Assembly: GCF_007655135.1 (NCBI RefSeq)
Contig: NC_045130.1
Span: 30,376,605-30,440,604, forward strand
DNA length: 64,000 nucleotides
Origin: Punica granatum
Taxonomy: Eukaryota > Streptophyta > Magnoliopsida > Myrtales > Lythraceae
Reading direction: 5' to 3'
Under the pieces are notes generated by a model. It saw only the letters and a program-made list of their open reading frames with translations. It ran no database searches and was not told where the DNA came from. Shown in pieces: positions 56,863 through 64,000 of the stretch. Positions within the stretch are counted from its first letter, which is position 1, and each line of letters starts with the position of its first letter. A program made the translations under genes and the position numbers.

Positions 56863-59452
56863 TGTCAGCACCCCATTTTGGTCCACCCTAACAAAAAGAT
56901 GGCATTTTTTTTATTTAATTTGAAAAAAAAAATTTTGGGCGAGGGTCAGATCGGCGTCAAACCGGTCAAATCGGTATCAGACCGGTCTGACGCCCTCAGA
57001 ATTTCTGACGCGGGTCAGAAGTTTTTGATCGTTTCATTTCTGCCCCTATCCTTTCCTTCTTTCCATTGCGCCCCCTATTCTTTTCTTCCTCTTCCTTTCC
57101 GCCCCCGCCTTTCTTTCCTTCTCTTCTCTTCTTCCCCCTCTTCTTCTCCTCCTCTTTCACTGACGTCCATCTGCCATCTCCGACACAAAGCGGTTGCCCA
57201 CCCACCGCGACCGCTCGCTTCCCCGGCACGTTCCCTTGGCCGCTATCTCCCCCTCACGGTCCCGATTTCACTCACTCACTCTCTCGGGACACACCCGACT
57301 CGGAGGTCTCGGGACACGATCGGAAATCTCTCGATCCCACTCCAATTTCTCCCCGGGAACGGACTCGCGACACTCCCCGGAGCAAGACCCCTCTATTTCC
57401 CCCTGTCAATTCCCCCGATTTCTGGCGATTGAACTCGGAAATCCCTCGTCGGAAACTCGAAAAACCTCGCCAAAAAAAACAACAAAATTTCTCTCGATCC
57501 CAACCGATCCGAGCCTCGCGACGCCTCTCCCGAGCACGGCATAGCCTAGGCGGCGCTCGCCACCGTCTCCTGCGCCCTCCCGTGCCGCCGTCGCGGCACC
57601 TAGCGGCGGGAACCACCGTTCCCAGCCGTCGAAACCCTTTTCTCAGCCCATCTTCGTCTTCTCTGGCGTCCTCCTTCTCACGGGCTCGGCCCATCTTTTT
57701 GGTTTATGCAGGTCCAGCCCAGCAGATTCGGCCCAGCCCGCTCTGCCCAGTCCAGCCAAAACGATCCGACCCGTTCCGCCTCGCCTCGGGTTCGGCCAGG
57801 AATGCGCGACCTGTTTCGCCTGCAGATTCAGCCCAGCTCCAGCGCCCGGCCCAGCTCGCCCGTGCTCTCGGCCCAGCGCACCCTTCCGCGGCCCAACTCC
57901 CGCGCGTTTGGCCCAACCCACGCGCGCGGCCCAGACCTCCACACGCCCGGCCCAACTCGCCGGCCTAGCGCCCCCTTGCAGCCGATTCGCACTGTTCAGA
58001 CCGCTTGGTCCGGTCTGAACGCCTGGTTTTCTGGTTTAAACCGAAATTAGGTATATTATTCCGACTTAGTGACATGCGTAGGTCTTAATTCGTGAATAAA
58101 TTTGATGATTGCGATGATAAATTTTGTGATTGTCGTATTGAAAATTTGAATAAAAAATTAAAAATAAAGAAAAGAATGACAAAAAATAAAATAATTGTTG
58201 TTTTAATTAAACCAACAAAAGCACGAATTGGAATATTTTAATTACTCGACATTAAAACCGGTTGTTTGAAATGAGAACGAATACACACGAATCAATCTCA
58301 TGTTCACTCGGCTTTAAAGGAATTAAATCAATTAAACATACCAAAATTGGTTTAATTAATTATTCGGACTTAAAAATTGGCAAAATTAAATTCCGTCGTG
58401 ACTAATTTTGCTTATTTATGTGCACATGTGAATAATTGAATATGCTTTGATCGAAATCATATACGAATCGGCTAACCACGTAAACACGATATTAAAAGAC
58501 ACAACTGTCTTGCGTTCACACGTTCATCAGATTTCATTTACTTTGTCTGCTTTCGCTGTTTTTGTCTGTTTTTCTGTTTATTTATTGCAGGTCGAGCCCG
58601 AATTCCTAGGATACGATATACACGGGGTCCAACACCCTCTTTTGTCAATCACAGGGTCCAACGCCCCCACACACCTAGCGCGCGCAACCCGAGTGCGGAA
58701 TCGGGTCCTGTTTCGACTTACTGCTTCACTCCTAGTAGTGTCTATGTGGAAGACGACTCGGATCGAGTAAGTAAGTCGTGGCCGGACATGACCCGGGAGC
58801 TCGACCGATCATACGGCTATCGAGAGAGTCACATGATTCTTTCGCCATCCGTTGGTTCGGTTGGACCCGACCCCCGGCTCTCTGAGCCCACGTTGCTTTA
58901 ATTTCGGTTTCGGTCACTCAAACCACACAGTGAGCCACGATTGGAATAATAACCGAACGCGAACCGATCGGGATTCAGTTGTTTTAATTTGTATTTTATT
59001 TATTTGAGGGAACAATGTAAGGGTTTATGTTATACATTTATTCATGTAAGAATCCCGGTCGAAGAGTGGACGGTCGGAGTAGTTCTTCGAATTTACGGTG
59101 TTAAAACGCGTAAGATGTACGGAACTCAATTAAGTGGTAATTAAATTAAAACGGCAAGCCTAGACAAGCTAGAGTACCGATAGGGCTTGCGAGATATAGG
59201 CTCGCATGTAACAGAATTCCCGAATTCAGAACCTCGGGTTTCGCAGACCATATACCTTAGCAATTAGGTGTACTCCGTACCCCTAGACCCCGGTAACTTG
59301 TCGGCCCTCGACTTTCGAGTCGTAAAATGGCAAGTGGCGACTCCTTCTCGCGTGCGTCCGTCGCGCGTCCCTGGAAAGATGGACACTCCCAAGCCGCGTT
59401 GCATAAGCGCGCGTACGCGTACCTCGACGAGATTAAAATTTGGGTGCGCACA
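56863..59452. mobile_element. Large solo LTR (2590 bp) with exact TSD, inserted in a TAA microsatellite
   Basis: Starts TGTCAGCACCCCATTTTGG and ends TTTGGGTGCGCACA. It is flanked by ATAGT at 56858-56862 and 59453-59457 (exact 5-bp TSD). Joining the flanks restores a continuous (TAG/TAA)n microsatellite. The first 1.2 kb is C-rich (polypyrimidine, then many GCCCA repeats near 57710-57960); the rest is of mixed composition. No internal region or second LTR, hence solo. The size and TGTCAGCACCCC start suggest a gypsy-type element (inference). Confidence 0.8.
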
Positions 59453-59637
59453 ATAGTAGTAATAATAATAATAATAATGTTGTTAGTAGGAGTTATGGAA
59501 AATATACGAAGAGTCGGTGGTAAACGCCTAGCAATTATATATATATACGCACACTGCCCCTCTGTGGGGATCGATATCTGCTACTTCTTCCGACCCTGCA
59601 GCCGCTTCGCCATTGCCCTACTGACGTACTGAAAGAG
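59453..59637 (+). promoter_or_regulatory. Core promoter and 5' UTR exon of the RTF1/VIP5 gene
   Basis: A TATA-like run (ATTATATATATATACG, 59535-59550) lies 85-100 bases before the splice donor of the non-coding exon, which ends CTGACGTACTGAAAGAG at 59637. The exon end is also present in the pseudogene at about 45255-45271, confirming that it is transcribed leader sequence or promoter conserved since the duplication. Confidence 0.5.
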
Positions 59638-59937
59638 GTAAGCAAATCCCATCTAGGGTTTTCTTAGTTTTGCCCATTTTCTTGCCCTAATCAGTGAGTC
59701 GATTGATTCCTGATGTTCTTGCTGTTGTTTCAATTTAGTTGTACTAGGTTAAACTTCTATGGGTCCGCATCTATCTTCGTCTTTTGTCGGAAAGATTCAA
59801 TCTGATGCTAGATTAGGCTTACAAAGACCCTGGTAGAGAAAGAATTAAGGTGTTTTTAATTGATTTTGTGTGAAAATATACTCGGTTATTGTTCTTGATG
59901 ATTGATGCTGACGGTTTGTATATTGTCTTCTGGGTAG
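59638..59937 (+). other. 5'-UTR intron of the RTF1/VIP5 gene
   Basis: Donor AAAGAG|GTAAGC and acceptor TTCTGGGTAG|AATC, four bases before the ATG. Contains CATCTAGGGTTTTC, a telo-box-like AAACCCTAG on the opposite strand, near its 5' end, as 5'-UTR introns of plant housekeeping genes often do. The same intron is recognisable in the pseudogene copy. Confidence 0.75.
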
Positions 59938-59941
59938 AATC

Positions 59942-61930
59942 ATGGCCGACTTGGAGAATTTGCTTCTGGAGGCTGCGGGCAGGACGAATTCGTCTGGGAG
60001 GAATAGGCAGTCGTTTTCGACGTCTAGGAGGAGACGTGAGGGTTCGTACTCGGATCATGGAAGTGACTCTAGGGAGGATGACTCTGACGATGGCCGTGGT
60101 TACTCGGGCAGGAAGCCATCAGGGTCTCAGGTCCCTCTCAAGAAGAGATTTGAATCCACGGAAAGAGATGATGATCAGGGAAGCATGGAGGGTGATGACG
60201 ACTATGGTGGCTCGGATCGTGGGGTGGGGAGTAGTGATGAATCTGATGTGGGTAGTGATTTGTACAAGGATGATGATGACCGTGAGAAGCTGGCGCAGAT
60301 GACTGAGCTCCAGAGGGAGATGATCTTATCGGATCGAGCAGCCAAGAAAGGTGATAAGGATTTTAAGAAAAAATTCATGAAAAATAAGGAGAATGAGGAG
60401 GCTTCCCAACCACCTTCCATGAGGCGGGTCCGATCATCTCTTCGATCTGCTGACCGGGCAGCTGCCAAGGATGGTGCCTTGAACGAGTTGAGGGCAAAGC
60501 GGCTAAAGCAGCAGGATCCCGAGTCTAACCGTAGGCTGAGGGATGCTTCCAAAGGAAGTTCTGGTAATCGCGATTTTTCTCCAGTTAAGCGGAAACCCTT
60601 TGCCGCAGGCCTCAGCCGCTCTAGTCAGAGTGATAGTGAGGGTAGGTCAGATAGTGAAGATGAAGGATCAACAGGGGACGGTGGACTTCTTGACAGCGAT
60701 GATGAGACGGGCTTAGGTTCTGACCAGCTGAATTTCGAGGACATTAAAGAAATCACTGTCCGTAGATCGAAACTCGCAAAATGGTTCATGGAGCCATTCT
60801 TTGAGAGGTTGATTGTTGGATGCTTTGTGAGGGTTGGAATCGGGATGACAAAAAACAAGCAGCCTGTTTACAGGCTGTGCATGGTTCGCAATGTGGATGC
60901 ATCAGAGCCCGACCGGCAGTATAAACTTGACAACAAAATGACTCACAAATATCTCAATCTTGTTTGGGGTAATGAAAGCTCTGCTGCCAGGTGGCAGATG
61001 GCAATGGTATCGGACTCTCCCCCACTCGAGGAGGAGTTCAATCAGTGGCTTAGGGAGGTGGAACGGACTGGTGGGAGGATGCCGAGCAAGCAGGATGTGC
61101 TGGAAAAGAAGGAGGCAATCAAGAAGACCAACACATTCATCTACTCAGCAGAAACTGTCAAGCAGATGCTCAAGGAGAAGAAATCTGCCTCAACGAGGCC
61201 GCTAAATATTGCAGCTGAGAAGGATAGGCTGAGGAGAGAGTTGGAGATTGCACAGGACAAGGAAGATGATGCAGAGGTTGAGAGGATCAAGGAGAGAATT
61301 AGGCAACTTGAGGCCTCTCGCCAATCTCAACAGGCTGATGCAAAGGCCATTAGGCTAGCTGAGATGAACAGGAAGAATAGGGCTGAGAACTTCAGAAACG
61401 CTTCGGAACTGAAGCGTGTGAACACAGAGCTGAAAGCTGGGGAGGCAGGGTATGACCCTTTTTCGAGGAGATGGACTAGGTCTAGGAATTACTACGTCTC
61501 AAAGCCCAATAATCAAGATGAAGCTATAGATGAAGCTGTAGATGAAGTTGTAGATGTTGGCTCGAGTGAAATTGTTAATGCCCTATCAGCTGTTGCGAAC
61601 AATAATGCTTCGGGAGCAGTTGCAACAGAGGTAGGTGTGGCAGCAACCGCTAAGGCCTTGGAAGCAGCTGCTGGCGCGGGAAAATTGGTCGACACGAGCG
61701 CCCCTGTGGATAAGGGCACTGAGTCGAATCTACTACACAGCTTCGAGATCCCAATCTCACTGAACACGCTCCAGAAATTCGGCGGGGCCCATGGAGCTCT
61801 GGCAGGTTTCATGGCCAGGAAGCAGAAGATAGAAGCAGCGGTCGGATGCCGGGTCCCAGAAAACGATGAGATCTGGCACACTAAGACTTTAACAATAAGT
61901 GATTACAAGAGGCGGAGAGGGCTCATATGA
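59942..61930 (+). CDS. VIP5: RTF1 homologue of the Paf1 complex (VERNALIZATION INDEPENDENCE 5-like)
   Basis: Uninterrupted 662-residue protein. RTF1 acts with the Paf1 complex on elongating RNA polymerase II and promotes H2B ubiquitination; in Arabidopsis VIP5 is needed for FLC expression and flowering time (family knowledge). N-terminal third is Ser/Asp/Arg-rich with acidic patches (SDSREDDSDDG, YKDDDDREK) and the basic DRAAAKDGALNELRAKRLKQ region near 178. The Plus3 domain is at about 264-375 (FEDIKEITVRRSKLAKWFME, FVRVGIGMTKNKQPVYRLCM, YLNLVWGNESSAARWQM). Coiled coil at about 424-495 (EKDRLRRELEIAQDKEDDAE, IKERIRQLEASRQ). The C-terminus has LLHSFEIPISLNTLQKFGG. Start: first ATG after the 5'-UTR intron, also conserved in the pseudogene. 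Confidence 0.95.
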   Translation: MADLENLLLEAAGRTNSSGRNRQSFSTSRRRREGSYSDHGSDSREDDSDDGRGYSGRKPSGSQVPLKKRFESTERDDDQGSMEGDDDYGGSDRGVGSSDESDVGSDLYKDDDDREKLAQMTELQREMILSDRAAKKGDKDFKKKFMKNKENEEASQPPSMRRVRSSLRSADRAAAKDGALNELRAKRLKQQDPESNRRLRDASKGSSGNRDFSPVKRKPFAAGLSRSSQSDSEGRSDSEDEGSTGDGGLLDSDDETGLGSDQLNFEDIKEITVRRSKLAKWFMEPFFERLIVGCFVRVGIGMTKNKQPVYRLCMVRNVDASEPDRQYKLDNKMTHKYLNLVWGNESSAARWQMAMVSDSPPLEEEFNQWLREVERTGGRMPSKQDVLEKKEAIKKTNTFIYSAETVKQMLKEKKSASTRPLNIAAEKDRLRRELEIAQDKEDDAEVERIKERIRQLEASRQSQQADAKAIRLAEMNRKNRAENFRNASELKRVNTELKAGEAGYDPFSRRWTRSRNYYVSKPNNQDEAIDEAVDEVVDVGSSEIVNALSAVANNNASGAVATEVGVAATAKALEAAAGAGKLVDTSAPVDKGTESNLLHSFEIPISLNTLQKFGGAHGALAGFMARKQKIEAAVGCRVPENDEIWHTKTLTISDYKRRRGLI

Positions 61931-62728
61931 AAACTGCAGCAGTTATGTCATGCAGCAACAGAGTATTTGTTCGGGTAAAGCTTTGTAGGTTTCCCCAGTC
62001 ATTTGATCGAATCTGGGTGATAGTCAAGAGGGCTGCTCTTTGTTTATAGCTTCTGTACGGACTAATGGCGTGTTCAAAGTGGCTCATTCAAGTTTCGGTG
62101 AATATCTTGACTGCGTCGAGTGCTCTTTATTTGTAGCTTGGTGGGTCGTAAAATGCAACGGGAGTAATCGCAATATACCTCACTTGTAAAATGCAACTTT
62201 CATTAGTAATCGCAGTGTAATGGGCTTTTGTTTACTCTCGCAAGTCGTGCCTCTTATATGTTTGTTGTTAGAGGGCAGACCCAAGCCTGTATATCACGCA
62301 CTAGTAAAATGCAACTTTCATTAGTATTGTCCTTTCGTTGAAGATAATCCTGATTCTAAAGTGGCAGGGACTCCAAAACCCGTAAATTCGAGGAAGGGGT
62401 TTTATTATAGTGACACAAGGCGTTGACTCGGAGTTGAGGGATCCTAGATTCCTTTTTTACTACTAAAACTTATGTGTCCTCATCGTTAGGAAAACCCGTT
62501 AAAATAGATGTCATGTGAGCGTCACATGACTTTAAAAGATAAATTTGTCTATAGAGATGGAATTTGTCCATCTCTATGAACTCGACTCCATGTGCAACAC
62601 ATAGTACGTATAAAAAAGTAATCCTTCATATTGCTGCTCATTGTTCGTACTCGGCGATTGCTACTGAAGATGCAACATTCCGTGGAATTCTGAGGTCTCC
62701 TTGGTGAATATCACCAGTGTAAGAAGCA
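61931..62728. other. 3' flank of VIP5 and spacer
   Basis: Probable 3' UTR for 200-300 bases. The phrase GTAAAATGCAACTTTCATTAGTA occurs twice (about 62186 and 62307), part of a short direct duplication. No gene. Confidence 0.4.
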
Positions 62729-63660
62729 TCATAAACGAAAGCACTGCAGAAGCAGTTCTGTTGCTTCTGGCTTTAGTTCTGCAGGTGTGTTGCGCGATTC
62801 CTTCTTTCCTTTGGATTTGCTAAAGCTTTTGATTTTGCTTCCTGCAGATTCATTTGGCTCTGTTAAGCAAGTGTTATCAGTCTGAAGACATTTCCGATCC
62901 AAGACTGCAAGTAAGAAGACAGCTCGCCGAGGTAGATGAGCCATCTGCGGCAAGTAAATACCAGAAATGCCACCATCGAATTCTCTATGGTACTTTGTCC
63001 TACGCGTCTTGTGTGCGTCTCGCCTCTAGGCGCAATTACGAGATTTCATTCCAAATTCCCCTCCTAAGTACGTGCAAAGATCATAAAGTAACACAGAGGT
63101 TTTCTGAAAATTGCAAATAGCCACACCTTCAAGGGAACTCACTATACATCATCCTCTCCATAGCAGATTATCTTCATCGAAACTGATTGGAATGGGAACT
63201 TCCAATGAAGATCAAAGTGGAATGCTTGCGATCTCAAGGAAACCTTCTTACGACAATGATATGGGTAACTAGTAAAAGCTTTTAAGCCTTGTAAGATTAA
63301 ATCAAAATAAAATGCGGCCTCGTTGCATTCATGAATGCCACTTTTTTCGCAGCTACATGGGGAGGCGATGGGCAAGAGGTCGACATTCAGATAGCTAGTT
63401 CATATCTAAGTCAAGGACTGCTGCGTTACCACTGTCAATGCTTCACTGAAAAAGCTACATATAATGCTAAGAACCTTGAACTGCCTGATGAAAGAATATC
63501 TTCTCCAAGGGTGAAGCATGTTCGCCGGATCAATAGTGGTTACATTCGGGTCCATAACCTCTGCAATAAGTTGCACTGTACTGCTAGAGACTCCGATATA
63601 ATCCTGCACCAGAATAAAAGCATTATCAAATAGTTTCATTCCTGCGATTTAATCCGAGCA
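62729..63660 (-). CDS. Putative exons of an unrecognised gene (minus strand)
   Basis: At about 63480-63610 an acceptor (CTGGTGCAG) precedes a frame with VSSSTVQLIAEVMDPNVTTI then DPANMLHPWRRYSFIRQFK, ending at a possible donor (TTCAAG|GTTCTT). The fragment at 16217-16331 has the same exon boundary and MDPNxTTIDPxNxxHP core, which suggests a real conserved exon. Downstream, 62729-62953 could be a terminal exon (LPRRAVFLLAV, SKIKSFSKSKGKKESRN, ending CFRL). Links between them are not proved. I do not recognise the protein and give it no function. Confidence 0.35.
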
Positions 63661-64000
63661 GATGCCATCTGAAATGGAACTTAGCTCAGCACGTGCCTTG
63701 TTTTGCCTGTACTCTTGGAAGTTGAAGACATACAAAAGGAGACCGACTTAACGAAAACCGACCAAACAATCACAGAAGCTTTTATCAAGCTTCTGTTAAG
63801 TCCTTGTGTTTTTGTCTGTTTGGACTAATAGCTGAAAGATACTGGAACTTGGGTTGTTAAGAATACTGACATACAAGGCGCTGGACATATCTTACCATTC
63901 GGTTAAAGAATCTATCGGCCCGTGGCGTTAGAATGACCGCCTAATGAAAATACGTTTAATTTAATTAAATGTGCGTCTGAGTTCTCTTGGTATGAGCATG
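63661..64000. other. Window end, upstream part of the unrecognised minus-strand gene or spacer
   Basis: No clear exon. A short minus-strand frame near 63700-63745 starts MSSTSKSTGKTRH before a possible donor, but support is weak. Confidence 0.3.

Noticed and set aside
57194..57955. Several long overlapping frames on both strands in the solo LTR
   Set aside because: Compositional effect of GC-rich DNA. Only the plus-strand 300-residue frame is noted, as a low-interest finding.

Overview
This is plant nuclear DNA, most likely from a eudicot. The genes carry GT-AG introns, the intergenic DNA is AT-rich, and the nearest recognisable homologues are Arabidopsis-type proteins: a VIP5/RTF1 homologue, SF3b145, polyol transporter 4, a GT32 galactosyltransferase-like enzyme and an At4g04980-like proline-rich protein. 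I cannot name the species. Five host genes look intact. Almost everything between them is transposon-derived, often nested, and several insertions can be proved from target-site duplications (TSDs) in the sequence itself.

Layout. 0.3-2.7 kb (+): proline-rich coiled-coil protein, 6 exons. 2.7-8.5 kb: AT-rich spacer with three inverted-repeat DNA elements; one (4.7-5.7 kb) carries U-box ligase pieces in both arms. 8.6-13.2 kb (+): splicing factor SF3b subunit 2, 18 exons. 13.9-14.15 kb: an 81-base G run followed by a 39-base C run. 14.1-18.9 kb: spacer with a palindromic MITE, a duplicated exon-like fragment and a truncated LINE tail. 19.4-21.7 kb (+): polyol transporter 4, 2 exons. 24.3-25.6 kb (-): single-exon alpha-1,4-glycosyltransferase, convergent with the transporter. 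25.9-45 kb: a transposon block with a gag-only LTR retrotransposon (28.8-31.8 kb), a 9-bp-TSD palindromic MITE, a Helitron, and an inverted array of a second gag-only LTR family whose outer LTR is split by a foldback element that is itself split by a solo LTR. 45.2-46.3 kb: decayed 5' copy of the RTF1/VIP5 gene. 47.4-48.4 kb: PIF/Harbinger transposase relic. 49.3-51.6 kb: two long-TIR elements. 51.7-56.8 kb: full-length dead L1-type LINE with TSD. 56.9-59.45 kb: a 2.6-kb solo LTR with TSD. 59.6-61.9 kb (+): intact RTF1/VIP5 homologue with a 5'-UTR intron. 62.7-63.7 kb (-): exons of an unrecognised gene, one similar to the fragment at 16.2 kb.

The main structural story is that low-copy blocks around 33.0-36.0, 44.6-46.3 and 49.0-61.9 kb recur in the same order. 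The RTF1/VIP5 region therefore appears to be an old tandem duplication, possibly of three units, of which only the last keeps a working gene. Transposons later inflated each unit. No prokaryotic-type operon, CRISPR array or rRNA/tRNA gene was seen. The recognised genes act in transcription elongation (RTF1/VIP5), pre-mRNA splicing (SF3b), sugar-alcohol transport (PLT4) and Golgi glycosylation (GT32); they form no common pathway.
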